Source: Nocardioides deserti (lineage in GTDB: Bacteria; Actinomycetota; Actinomycetes; Propionibacteriales; Nocardioidaceae). Taken from it: DNA of 64,000 nt. The stretch covers positions 1 through 64,000 of the forward strand of contig NZ_JACMYC010000013.1 in NCBI RefSeq assembly GCF_014266025.1. The letters run 5' to 3'. A model generated the notes under the pieces. The model worked only from the letters and a program-made list of their open reading frames with translations, had not been told where the DNA came from and made no database searches. This document shows, piece after piece, positions 1 through 7,882 of the stretch (its first letter is position 1; every line of letters starts with the position of its first letter). The translations under genes and the position numbers were made by a program.

Positions 1-60
1 GGAGGTGTACAGCAGTAATGCCTAGCCGACCGGTACTAATAGGCCGAGGGCTTGTCCCAC
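1..60 (+). rRNA. rrl: 23S ribosomal RNA, 3' end only
   Basis: The first ~55-60 bases match the conserved 3' end of actinobacterial 23S rRNA, including the stretch GGTACTAATAGGCCGAGGGC. The gene starts outside the window. The exact 3' end cannot be fixed by eye; it lies near base 60, where conservation stops. A 5S gene follows after about 140 bases, the usual 23S-5S order. Confidence 0.9.
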
Positions 61-198
61 AACCACTCAACCAAGACAACAACCACCCATGGTGTTGCAA
101 GCAGAGTGCTCGCGTCCACGAATCCAGCATCACGCCAGACTTGATCTGTGCCGTGAACCCCACCCGCGGGTGGAGTGTTCCGCGCACAGGTCGCTAGA

Positions 199-317
199 GT
201 TACGGCGGCCATAGCGAGAGGGAAACACCCGGTCCCATCCCGAACCCGGAAGTTAAGCCTTTCAGCGCCGATGGTACTGCAACCGCGAGGTTGTGGGAGA
301 GTAGGACGCCGCCGGAC
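199..317 (+). rRNA. rrf: 5S ribosomal RNA
   Basis: About 118 nt with typical 5S landmarks: a 5' GTTACGGCGGCC strand able to pair with GCCGCCGGAC at the 3' end, the internal block GGTCCCATCCCGAACCCGGA, and the 3' block GGGAGAGTAGGACGCCGCC. It sits ~140 bp after the 23S end and is followed at once by a terminator, so it is the last gene of the rRNA operon. Ends are accurate to 1-2 bases. Confidence 0.93.
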
Positions 318-330
318 ATACCATTAGCAA

Positions 331-360
331 GCGGGGCCATACCTTCGGGTATGGCCCCGC
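331..360 (+). terminator. rRNA operon terminator
   Basis: A perfect 13-bp stem (GCGGGGCCATACC with its complement) closed by a TTCG tetraloop, followed by TTCGCATTT. It starts 14 bases after the 5S gene, so it is read as the intrinsic terminator of the rRNA operon. Confidence 0.88.
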
Positions 361-434
361 TTCGCATTTCCCCGGGGGCCTTTCAGCCGACGCGGCTCGA
401 GACCCCAGCCGGCCGGGTTGGCGCGGTCGACTGG

Positions 435-1235
435 TCAGCCGGGCAGTCCGTCGCCGAGGACGCGGTCCACGCGGTGCACCATCGCGAGGTCGAAGGTGCT
501 CTGCAGGGCGCGGGTCGCGAGCTGGCGGAGGTCGTCCAGGGCCTGCTCGACGTCCGGCCAGGCGACCGCCGGCTTGCCCGCGTCGACGAACGGCTGCCAG
601 ACGCGGTCCACGAAGAGCTCGACGTACAGCTTGGCCACGCCGTCCGCGTGCCGGCGCAGTCGCTCGAGCAGGTCCAGCGCGCCCCGGGCGTCGAGCCCCA
701 GCAGGCGCATGGCCTCCTCGCCGGCAGTCAGGAGCGCCGGAGCGACGACCTCGACCCGCGGCTCGCCCGACGGTCCGTCCGGCGCCTCGCGGACCAGTCC
801 CAGGCGGAGCGCGATGCCGAGAACCTCCGCGGCGTCGCCGGCGTCCAGGCGGAACCGGTCGACCAGGTCGGCGAGGGTCGTGACCTCGACCTCGGGTGGG
901 GTGAACATGCCGCGTGCGTGCTCGGTGAACGCGAGCAGCTGTCCGTCGGCCGTGGTGTCGGTGTCGAGCATCCGGGCGATGCCCTCGAGCTTGAGCCCGG
1001 CGGCCCGCAGCTGCTGCACCAGCCGGACGCGTTCGACGTGCGCGGCGCCGTAGTAGCCGGTCCGTCCGTGGAGCTCGGGCGGCGGGAGGAGGCGTCGTGA
1101 CTGGTAGTTGCGCAACGAGCGGACCGAGACGCCGGTGCGTCGGGCGAGCTCCTCGACGACGAAGAGCTCGTCGGCGTCGCCGTGGGATCTGTCCGGAGAC
1201 CCGTCCGCCGGCTCGGGGGACGTGTGCTCGACCAC
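435..1235 (-). CDS. MerR family transcriptional regulator
   Basis: A 266-residue DNA-binding regulator starting at a GTG. After ~25 disordered residues comes a MerR winged helix: VVEELARRTGVSVRSLRNYQ (~26-45), LLPPPELHGRTGYYGAAHVE and LRAAGLKLEGIARML (~48-90). The ~170-residue C-terminal part is helical and lacks the cysteine pattern of metal-sensing MerR proteins, so the signal is unknown. It is transcribed away from the membrane-protein gene at 1288. The 52-bp gap between them holds a promoter-like element with an extended 19-bp spacer, the hallmark of MerR-controlled promoters, so it probably regulates itself and that neighbour. The family call is firm; target and ligand are inference. Confidence 0.85.
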   Translation of the reverse strand: MVEHTSPEPADGSPDRSHGDADELFVVEELARRTGVSVRSLRNYQSRRLLPPPELHGRTGYYGAAHVERVRLVQQLRAAGLKLEGIARMLDTDTTADGQLLAFTEHARGMFTPPEVEVTTLADLVDRFRLDAGDAAEVLGIALRLGLVREAPDGPSGEPRVEVVAPALLTAGEEAMRLLGLDARGALDLLERLRRHADGVAKLYVELFVDRVWQPFVDAGKPAVAWPDVEQALDDLRQLATRALQSTFDLAMVHRVDRVLGDGLPG

Positions 1236-1251
1236 GCTTCGATGCTAACCC

Positions 1252-1298
1252 TTGCTACGGTTGCATTGAACGATGTTACATAGATGCATGCCTGCATC
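1252..1298 (+). promoter_or_regulatory. putative MerR-type promoter with inverted repeat over the start codon
   Basis: TTGCTA (1252-1257) and TACATA (1277-1282) are separated by 19 bp rather than 17, as in promoters that MerR proteins untwist. A perfect inverted repeat GATGCA-TGCC-TGCATC covers 1283-1298, including the ATG at 1288. Transcription would start about at the ATG, so the mRNA may be leaderless. Inferred from sequence only. Confidence 0.4.
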
Positions 1299-3132
1299 CC
1301 TCCGCTTCGTGGACGTCCTCGCCTCCGGTCCGGTGGCCGTCGAGGACCGTCCCGCCGGCGCGGCCGCGCTCAGCGAGGTCGCTCTCGCGTCCGGCCTGGC
1401 GCTGCTGATGACGATCGCGCTGGGCGCGATCGTGCTGGCCCACCGCTCGGGCCGGCTCCCGGCCCTGACCCGGCTGATGGCGTGGATGGACCGTTCGCGC
1501 TTCTTCGGCACCCTGGCGCCCTGGGCGCAGGTGCCGCTGATGGTCGCGATGGTCTCGCTGATCACGGCGCTGCTGGGGATGTACTGGGACATCTCGCTGC
1601 ACATCGGCCTGGGCCGCGACGAGGGGCCGCTGGCCAACCCCGCGCACTACCCGATCCTCTTCGGTCTCTTCGGCATCTCCGCCGCCGGCGTCCTGGCGTG
1701 CGCGCTGCCGCGCCAGGACGAGGTCGGCCCGTCCGGTGTGAAGCTGGCCCCCGGGTGGCACGCGCCGGCCGGCGGCGTGCTCCTGACCGGTGCGGGCACC
1801 TACGCGCTGCTCGGCTTCCCGCTGGACGACGTGTGGCACCGGATCTTCGGGCAGGACGTCACCCTGTGGGGGCCGACCCACCTGATGCTCATCGGCGGCG
1901 CCGGGCTGTCGCTCGTCGCGATGGCGGTCCTCTTCGAGGAGGGCCGGGTCGCCACGGAGCAGAGCGGCCGTCGGACCAGCGCGGTGGCGACGTACGTGCT
2001 CAAGGCCTGCCTGGTCGGCGGGCTGCTGATCGGGATGAGCGTCTTCCAGGCGGAGTTCGACTTCGGCGTCCCGCAGTTCCGGTTGGTGCTGCAGCCGTTC
2101 CTCATCGCGGTGGCCGCGGCGTTCAGCCTCGTGGTCGCCCGGTTGTGGATCGGCCGCGGCGCCGCCGTCGCAGCGGTGCTGTTCTACCTCGTGGTCCGCG
2201 GCGGCGTCAGCGTGGTCGTCGGGCCGGTGCTGGGCGAGCTGTGGGCGGCGGTCCCGCTCTACCTCGCCGAGGCGCTCATCGTCGAGCTGGTCGCACTGCG
2301 GCTGGCCTCCCGCCCGCTGGCGCTCGGCGTGACGAGCGGGGTGCTGATCGGCACGGTCGGGTACGCCGCCGAGCACGCCTGGACGCAGGTGGCCTTCCGG
2401 CTCCCGTGGACCTCGGACGTCGTCGTGGAGGGAGTCCTGATGGCGACCGTGGCCGGAGCGGCCGCGGGCCTGCTCGGTGGGCTGCTGGTGCGTGGGCTGC
2501 GCCGGGACCTGCCGGACGCGGTCCGGCCGCGGCTGCACTTCGGCCTGGCCCTGGCGGGGATCGCCGTGTGCGCGGCCAACGGCGTGGTGGCGACCCACCC
2601 CGACGACCTTCGCGGCACGGTCGCCGTCTCCGAGGCCGGCGGCGGCGAGGTCGACCTGGAGGTGACCTTCGACCGCGAGCCGGCCGACGGCGAGCCCGCG
2701 TGGCTCACCGTCACCGGCTGGCAGGGCGGCGCCGGCAGCGAGGGCCTGGTCGTCGACCACCTGGCGGAAGGGGAGGAAGGCGTCTGGCGCACCACCCGGC
2801 CCGTCCCGGCGGACGGCACCTGGAAGACGATGGTCCGGCTGCACGACGGGCGGGACCTGACCGCGATGCCGGTCTTCCTGCCCGAGGACGCCGCGCTCGA
2901 CGAGCCGGAGATCCCGGTGGGAGACGGCACCCGTCCGTTCGACGAGGAGAAGCTGCTCCTGCAGCGCGAGCTGTCCGACGACGTACCGGGGTGGCTGTGG
3001 CTCGCCGCCGGGTCGGTCGTCCTGCTCTGCTCGCTGGCGCTGGTGCTGGGCCTCGGGTGGGGCGTGAGCCGGTTCGCCCGGGCCACGCGGCCCGAGGTCG
3101 GCGCCGGGCGCGGGCCGAAGGTGCCGGCGTGA
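1288..3132 (+). CDS. polytopic membrane protein of unknown function
   Basis: About 614 residues, with no family I can name. Hydrophobic segments are spread from ~25 to ~430 (about ten predicted helices). They carry conserved-looking charged motifs such as WDISLHIGLGRDEGPLANP and DDVWHRIFGQDV followed by WGPTHL, where His, Asp and Glu next to membrane segments could bind metal or cofactor. Residues ~435-555 form a soluble beta-rich domain, then a last helix (~565-590) and a basic tail. I chose ATG 1288; an ATG at 1273 in frame lies within the proposed promoter. The stop overlaps the next small gene by 4 bp (GTGA), so the two are translationally coupled. It is divergent from a MerR regulator, its likely controller. 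Confidence 0.7.
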   Translation: MPASLRFVDVLASGPVAVEDRPAGAAALSEVALASGLALLMTIALGAIVLAHRSGRLPALTRLMAWMDRSRFFGTLAPWAQVPLMVAMVSLITALLGMYWDISLHIGLGRDEGPLANPAHYPILFGLFGISAAGVLACALPRQDEVGPSGVKLAPGWHAPAGGVLLTGAGTYALLGFPLDDVWHRIFGQDVTLWGPTHLMLIGGAGLSLVAMAVLFEEGRVATEQSGRRTSAVATYVLKACLVGGLLIGMSVFQAEFDFGVPQFRLVLQPFLIAVAAAFSLVVARLWIGRGAAVAAVLFYLVVRGGVSVVVGPVLGELWAAVPLYLAEALIVELVALRLASRPLALGVTSGVLIGTVGYAAEHAWTQVAFRLPWTSDVVVEGVLMATVAGAAAGLLGGLLVRGLRRDLPDAVRPRLHFGLALAGIAVCAANGVVATHPDDLRGTVAVSEAGGGEVDLEVTFDREPADGEPAWLTVTGWQGGAGSEGLVVDHLAEGEEGVWRTTRPVPADGTWKTMVRLHDGRDLTAMPVFLPEDAALDEPEIPVGDGTRPFDEEKLLLQRELSDDVPGWLWLAAGSVVLLCSLALVLGLGWGVSRFARATRPEVGAGRGPKVPA

Positions 3133-3278
3133 GGGGGCCGAGCGCCCCGGTCGTCGAGCACATGGGTGCCCTGCACGGTGCGGAGGGGTTCCTCGTCCTG
3201 CTGCTGGCGCTCGGTCCGCTGGCGGTGGCGTTCGTGACGGTCTTCTACCTGCGCTGGCGCGGCGAGCAGGAGACGTGA
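3129..3278 (+). CDS. small single-pass membrane protein
   Basis: A 49-residue product from GTG 3129 (overlapping the upstream stop as GTGA), or 38 residues from ATG 3162. It has one hydrophobic helix, FLVLLLALGPLAVAFVTVFY, followed by the basic end LRWRGEQET. Coupling to the polytopic membrane protein suggests a small subunit or accessory helix of it. No family recognised; function unknown. Confidence 0.6.
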   Translation: MRGPSAPVVEHMGALHGAEGFLVLLLALGPLAVAFVTVFYLRWRGEQET

Positions 3279-3334
3279 GCGGTGTCGGGCGCGGCGCAGG
3301 TTTGGCGGCGCGCCCGCCGGTTCACCGGGGGTCC

Positions 3335-3778
3335 ATGACCGGCCTCGAGCAGGACCCGTGCACCCGGGTGCACCTGTGGCACGACCTGGGCGCGGTGGCC
3401 GACGCCCGCCGGGCCCTGGTGCACGACCTGGAGGACGCCGGCCGGGACCGGCGGTCGATCGAGGACGCGGTGCTGGTCTTCTCCGAGCTGGCCGCCAATG
3501 CCGTCGAGCACGGCTCACCGCACGGGTGCGGTCACGTCGAGGCGACCTGGTGCCTCTACCCGGACGGGGCCCGGATCACCGTCGCCGGCGACGTCGACCC
3601 GGTGGTGGGCGAGAAGGTCCAGGACCAGTTCCAGCCGGTCGTCGCCGACCAGTACGCGCCGCGCGGCCGCGGTCTCGCGATCGTCGACCACGTCTGCGAC
3701 CGGTGGGGCGTCGACGTCGACGACGGCACCGTGCGGGTCACCGCCCAGCTCGCCTTCGACCCACTCGCCGAGGACTGA
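3335..3778 (+). CDS. RsbW-like anti-sigma/ATP-binding regulatory protein
   Basis: A 147-residue single-domain GHKL ATPase of the HATPase_c_2 type, as in anti-sigma factor kinases. The N-box is VFSELAANAVEHG (~48-60) and the G-box region PRGRGLAIVDHV (~109-120). Such proteins bind a sigma factor or phosphorylate an anti-sigma antagonist. A GTG at 3275 would add 20 low-complexity residues and overlap the upstream stop, but ATG 3335 starts where similarity to the fold starts. No antagonist gene is adjacent; a broken SpoIIE phosphatase lies 0.8 kb downstream, so this may be the remnant of a partner-switching pair (inference). Confidence 0.78.
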   Translation: MTGLEQDPCTRVHLWHDLGAVADARRALVHDLEDAGRDRRSIEDAVLVFSELAANAVEHGSPHGCGHVEATWCLYPDGARITVAGDVDPVVGEKVQDQFQPVVADQYAPRGRGLAIVDHVCDRWGVDVDDGTVRVTAQLAFDPLAED

Positions 3779-3790
3779 CCGGGCGCCGCC

Positions 3791-4567
3791 GTGCCCGAGG
3801 GTCACACCGTCCACCGCAACGCCCGCGACCTCGCGCCGCTGGTCGGTGACCGCCTGCGGGTGAGCTCGCCGCAGGGGCGGTTCGGCGAGGAGGCGGCGCA
3901 GGTCGACGGGGCGCCCCTCGGCTCGGTCGAGGCCTGGGGCAAGCACCTGCTGCTCGGCCTCGGGGACACGCGCTACGTCCACGTGCACCTCGGCATGCGC
4001 GGCACCTGGCTGCCGCGCCCGCCGGGTGAGCCGCCGATCGCGTCGGCCCGGCTGCGCATCGAGGGCGCGGCGGGCACGTGGGAGCTCGTCGCGCCCTCGA
4101 CCTGCGAGCTGCTCGACCCGCCTGCTGCGGCCGCGGTCGTCGCCCGGCTCGGGCCGGACCCGCTGCGTCGGGACGCCGACCGGGAGGCTGCGCTAGCCGC
4201 GCTCGGCCGCGGCAGGACCGCGATCGGCGCGCTGCTGCTCGACCAGTCGGTCGTGGCCGGGGTCGGGAACGTCTTCCGCGCCGAGGCGCTGCACGCCGTG
4301 GGCGTCCACCCGCGCACGCCGGGGCCGGCGGTCGAGCGGCCGGTGCTCGACCGGCTCTGGGACGTGCTGGTCGCGATGATGAGCCGGGCGGTGGAGGACG
4401 GCCGGATCGTCACCGTCGACGCCCCGGACCGGCTGGCCGTGCCGGAGGCCGAGGCGCGCCGGGTCTACAAGCAGGTGCACTGCCGCGACTGCGGCGCGGA
4501 CGTCGTCGTGGAGCAGGTCGGCGGGCGGACGTCGTACGCCTGTCCGGTGGAGCAGCCGGCGCCCTGA
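3791..4567 (+). CDS. Fpg/Nei family DNA glycosylase (endonuclease VIII-like)
   Basis: A 258-residue base-excision repair enzyme. The start PEGHTVHR gives the N-terminal Pro nucleophile and Glu after Met removal, and GKHLLL (~50-55) supplies the conserved Lys. The helix-two-turn-helix VVAGVGNVFRAEALH (~155-170) is intact. At the C-terminus the zinc finger should have four cysteines, but only three are visible: CRDC, then YACP followed by VEQ. The fourth Cys of the usual CPxCQ is Glu. The tract may therefore bind zinc weakly or not at all. The GTG start at 3791 is fixed by the catalytic Pro. It lies 12 bp after the ATPase gene, possibly cotranscribed. HTVHR is typical of Nei rather than Fpg (EVE). 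Confidence 0.88.
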   Translation: MPEGHTVHRNARDLAPLVGDRLRVSSPQGRFGEEAAQVDGAPLGSVEAWGKHLLLGLGDTRYVHVHLGMRGTWLPRPPGEPPIASARLRIEGAAGTWELVAPSTCELLDPPAAAAVVARLGPDPLRRDADREAALAALGRGRTAIGALLLDQSVVAGVGNVFRAEALHAVGVHPRTPGPAVERPVLDRLWDVLVAMMSRAVEDGRIVTVDAPDRLAVPEAEARRVYKQVHCRDCGADVVVEQVGGRTSYACPVEQPAP

Positions 4568-4601
4568 CGTGGCGCGGCGCCGGCTCGTCAGCGCCGGCTC
4601 G

Positions 4602-5559
4602 TCAGGGCGTGGGCGGTGCGAGCCGCTCGGGCGCGGTCGGACGCCACTGCAGCAACGCCAGCGTCGCGTCGTCCTCGAGCCGCGCGTCCTGGTGCTCGAG
4701 CAGCGACCGGACCAGGCGCCGCACGGTCTCGGGGGCCGGCAGGCCGGCGGCGAGGTTGCGGGTGACCAGGTCGACGAGGCGCTCGGCGCCGAAGTACTCA
4801 CCGTCGGCGGAGCGGGCCTCGACCACGCCGTCGGTGTGCAGCAGCACCAGGTCGTCGGGCTGGAGCATCTCGGAGCCGACCACGAAGTCCTGGCTCCCGG
4901 TGATCGCCTCGTTGAGGCCGAAGGGCAGCGCGTGCGGTGTCTCGAGCATCCGCACCAGGCGGCCCTCGCGCAGCAACAGCGGGTCGGGGTGTCCGGCGTT
5001 GACCCAGCGCAGCTCGCCGGTGGTGGTGTCGAGCTCGGCCAGGAGCCCCGTGCTGAACCCGCCCTCGCGGGCGCCCTGCGCCACGGCGTCGTCGACGAAC
5101 CGGGCAGTGGTGGCTCGGAGGCGACCGACGCGAAGCGGCGAAGTCGCAGACGCAGCGCACCGTCCTCGGCGTCGAGCGCTGCGGGGTCGTCCACCGTCAC
5201 GGCCAGCACCCCGAGCCGCTGGGTGCCGTCCAGCAGCGGCTGCCAGACCCGGACGCCGCGGGCCGGGGCTCGAGCTCTTCGAGGACGACCTCGATCTGCT
5301 GGAAGGCCCGGCCCCCGAGCGTCCCGTCCACGCGGAGCGCGTCCGGCTCGCCATCGCGCGGCGACGTGCCGTCCGGCTGCGGCCGGTCGGGCAGCGGCAC
5401 CAGCACGCCCTGCTGCAGGTCGGCGAGGTGGACGCGCACGTCGGTCACGCCGAGGGCGGCGCCGTGCGCGGCGAACAGGTCCGGCAGGTCGTGGGCGCCG
5501 GCGAGGTGGGCGGCCTGGAGCAGGTCGTCGAGGGCACGCTCCCCGCTGCTGTACGGCAT
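4602..5559 (-). pseudogene. SpoIIE-family protein phosphatase, frameshifted and internally deleted
   Basis: Similarity to a GAF-like plus PP2C/SpoIIE phosphatase is spread over three frames. From ATG 5559 to ~5262: MPYSSGERALDDLLQAAHLA and following. From ~5262 to ~5112: VRVWQPLLDGTQRLGVLAV to RRFASVASE. From ~5112 to the stop: FVDDAVAQGAREGGFSTGLL, then the SpoIIE signature LRWVNAGHPDPLLLR. Between FASVASE and TTARFVDD roughly 100 residues normal for the family are missing, including the first metal-binding Asp region. Even with frames restored the phosphatase core would be dead. Decay or, less likely given the deletion, sequencing error. Related intact genes are at 18480 (phosphatase) and 3335 (ATPase). 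Confidence 0.78.
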
Positions 5560-5657
5560 GGCGACGATCGAAGGCGGGCGCCGCGCGGCCTCCTGCGGGT
5601 GAGCGGTGTGAGGTGCGTCGGGGCAATACCGGCGGCGGGTGCGGGTACAGGAGACCC

Positions 5658-6182
5658 ATGACCAACGACCCCGCAGCCGACAACGCAGCCATCGGGACCG
5701 ACCCCTCGGTCGACGCCACCGAGGACGCCAGCGACAACGAGAGCTACCACGGCTACAGCGTCGACGACGAGACCCAGCCGCAGAGCTCGGGCGACAGCCT
5801 GGTGCAGGAGAACACCGACGTCCGCGAGCCGCTCGATGAGGGCTACAGCCCGCCGGAGAAGTACTCCGTCGCGCAGGGCTACGGCAACACCCCGCTCGAG
5901 GAGGCGATGGGCGAGACCTTCGACCAGCGCCTCGAGCAGGAGGTCCCGGAGCCCGACCCGTACGAGCAGGCCGAGGTGGAGGCCCAGCGCGGCGAGCTGA
6001 ACGAGGACATCCGCGACGGGGCCCAGTCCGGCGACGAGCGCGCCGGCCGCCTGGTCGAGCCCGACGAGGGCGCGCACACGGACGTCGAGGCGGACCTGGT
6101 CGCCGAGGACGTCGGCATCGACGGTGCCGGCGCCGGGGCCGAGGAGGCCGCGGTCCACGTGGTCCAGGACGACCAGCTCTGA
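5658..6182 (+). CDS. DUF5709 family protein
   Basis: A 174-residue, very acidic, hydrophilic protein with no membrane segment. It contains the family-typical DEGYSPPEKYSVA (~60-72) and the segment ending in GETFDQRLEQEVPEPDPYE (~88-106). DUF5709 proteins are widespread in actinobacteria and have no known function; low hydrophobicity and high Asp/Glu suggest a largely disordered cytoplasmic protein. ATG 5658 is preceded by ACAGGAGACC, a good ribosome site. It is divergent from the broken phosphatase gene. Confidence 0.8.
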   Translation: MTNDPAADNAAIGTDPSVDATEDASDNESYHGYSVDDETQPQSSGDSLVQENTDVREPLDEGYSPPEKYSVAQGYGNTPLEEAMGETFDQRLEQEVPEPDPYEQAEVEAQRGELNEDIRDGAQSGDERAGRLVEPDEGAHTDVEADLVAEDVGIDGAGAGAEEAAVHVVQDDQL

Positions 6183-6279
6183 CGTGATCCACAGGCGGGG
6201 GTGCCCCTGGTGATGCCGGTCACCTCCGCCTAGTCTTCCCCGCACCCCGGCACTCCGGCCGGGGAGCGAGGAGGACGTC

Positions 6280-7881
6280 GTGCCGGACCGGGAAGTCTTC
6301 ACCCACGTGGTGGTCGGAGCCGGCAGCGCCGGCGCCGTGCTCGCCGCCCGGCTCACCGAGGACCCCGCGGTCTCGGTGCTGCTGCTCGAGGCCGGCGGCC
6401 CGGCCGACGCCGACGAGGTCGCCATCCCGGCGGCCTTCGCCAACCTGTTCAAGACCCGGTGGGACTGGAACTACCAGACCACCGAGCAGAAGCAGCTCGA
6501 GAGCCGCCGCGCCTACTGGCCGCGGATGAAGGCCCTCGGCGGCTGCTCGTCGATGAACGCGATGATCTACATCCGCGGCAACCGGGCCGACTACGACACC
6601 TGGCGCGACGCCCACGGCGCGACCGGGTGGGGGTACGACGACGTGCTGCCCTACTTCATCCGGTCCGAGGGCAACACCCGGCTCGGCGGGCCCCTCCACG
6701 GGCAGGACGGCCCGCTCCACGTCGAGGACCGGCGCTACACCCACCCGCTGACGACCGCCTGGGTCGAGTCGGCCGTGGCGGCCGGCTTCAAGCCGACCGA
6801 CGACTTCAACGGCGCCGAGCAGGAGGGCGCCGGCCTCTACCAGGTGACCTGCCGCAAGGGCCGCCGCTGGTCCACGGCGAAGGCCTACCTCGAGCCCGCG
6901 GCCGACCGGCCCAACCTGACGATCCGCACCGGCGCGTTCGCCGAGCGGGTCGTCGTCGAGGCCGGCCGGGCCGTCGGCGTCGCCTACGCGCACGGCGGCG
7001 GCACCCGCACGGCGTACGTCGACGGCGAGGTGGTGCTCGCGGGCGGCGCGATCAACTCCCCGCAGCTGCTGATGCTCTCCGGCATCGGGCCCGGCGCGCA
7101 CCTGCGCGAGGTCGGCGTCGACGTGGTCGTCGACCTGCCGCCCGTCGGGCAGAACCTGCACGACCACCCGGCCGTGCCGCTGGTCTTCCGAACCCGCGGG
7201 ACGACCGACCTGATGGACCACAACAACCTCGTGCAGTTCGCCCGCGCCAAGGCGACCGGCACCGGCCCGCTGACGTCGAACGTCGGCGAGGGTGGCGGCT
7301 TCTGGCGCACCCGCGACGACCTGGCGGCGCCGGACCTGCAGGTGCACGTGGCGCCGACCGGCTTCTACGACAACGGGCTGCACGAGGCCACCGCCCGCCG
7401 GGTGACCGTCGCGCCGACGCTCGTGGACGTCGCCAGCCGCGGCACCCTGCGGCTGCGCTCGACCGACCCGCGCTGGCACCCGGAGATCGACCCCGGCTAC
7501 TTCGACGACCAGGCCGACCTGGACGCGATGACCGCGGGCGTGCGGCGGATGCTCGAGACCGTCGCGACCGGCCCGCTCGCCGAGCTGGTCGCCGGCCCGG
7601 GGCTGCCCACGATGGAGGCCTGGGGCGACGACCCCACTGACGCGCAGGTCGTCGAGCACCTGCGCGCCTACACCCAGACGCTCTACCACCCGGTCGGCAC
7701 CTGTGCGATGGGCGACGACGAGCGCTCGGTGGTCGACCCCGAGCTGCGCGTGCGTGGGGTGGACGGGCTGCGGGTCGCCGACGCCAGCGTCATGCCGGTG
7801 GTGACGCGCGGCAACACCAACGCCCCGACGATCATGATCGGCGAGCGTGCCGCCGACCTCCTGCGTGGAAAGGCCCTCTGA
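6280..7881 (+). CDS. GMC-family FAD oxidoreductase (choline/alcohol dehydrogenase type)
   Basis: 533 residues, the normal length for glucose-methanol-choline oxidoreductases, which oxidise a primary alcohol to an aldehyde with FAD. The Rossmann motif [16 protein letters not shown] is at ~6-21, [14 protein letters not shown] at ~88-101, and [19 protein letters not shown] at ~251-269. The C-terminal active-site region [10 protein letters not shown] and DASVMP with [16 protein letters not shown] is complete. GTG 6280 follows the ribosome site GCGAGGAGGA. The aldehyde dehydrogenase gene begins 1 base after the stop, so the pair probably carries out alcohol to aldehyde to acid. BetA-like choline oxidation is possible, but no betaine or choline transport gene is nearby, so the substrate is open. 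Confidence 0.87.
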   Translation: MPDREVFTHVVVGAGSAGAVLAARLTEDPAVSVLLLEAGGPADADEVAIPAAFANLFKTRWDWNYQTTEQKQLESRRAYWPRMKALGGCSSMNAMIYIRGNRADYDTWRDAHGATGWGYDDVLPYFIRSEGNTRLGGPLHGQDGPLHVEDRRYTHPLTTAWVESAVAAGFKPTDDFNGAEQEGAGLYQVTCRKGRRWSTAKAYLEPAADRPNLTIRTGAFAERVVVEAGRAVGVAYAHGGGTRTAYVDGEVVLAGGAINSPQLLMLSGIGPGAHLREVGVDVVVDLPPVGQNLHDHPAVPLVFRTRGTTDLMDHNNLVQFARAKATGTGPLTSNVGEGGGFWRTRDDLAAPDLQVHVAPTGFYDNGLHEATARRVTVAPTLVDVASRGTLRLRSTDPRWHPEIDPGYFDDQADLDAMTAGVRRMLETVATGPLAELVAGPGLPTMEAWGDDPTDAQVVEHLRAYTQTLYHPVGTCAMGDDERSVVDPELRVRGVDGLRVADASVMPVVTRGNTNAPTIMIGERAADLLRGKAL

Positions 7882-7882
7882 G

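Noticed and set aside
291..1100. Long plus-strand open frame opposite the MerR gene
   Set aside because: It is antisense to a clear MerR protein, begins inside the 5S/terminator region and has no recognisable domain; high GC opens such frames.
1276..2844. Long minus-strand frame opposite the membrane protein gene
   Set aside because: Composition is His/Gln/Arg/Asp-rich shadow sequence without any fold motif; the plus strand has hydrophobic helices.
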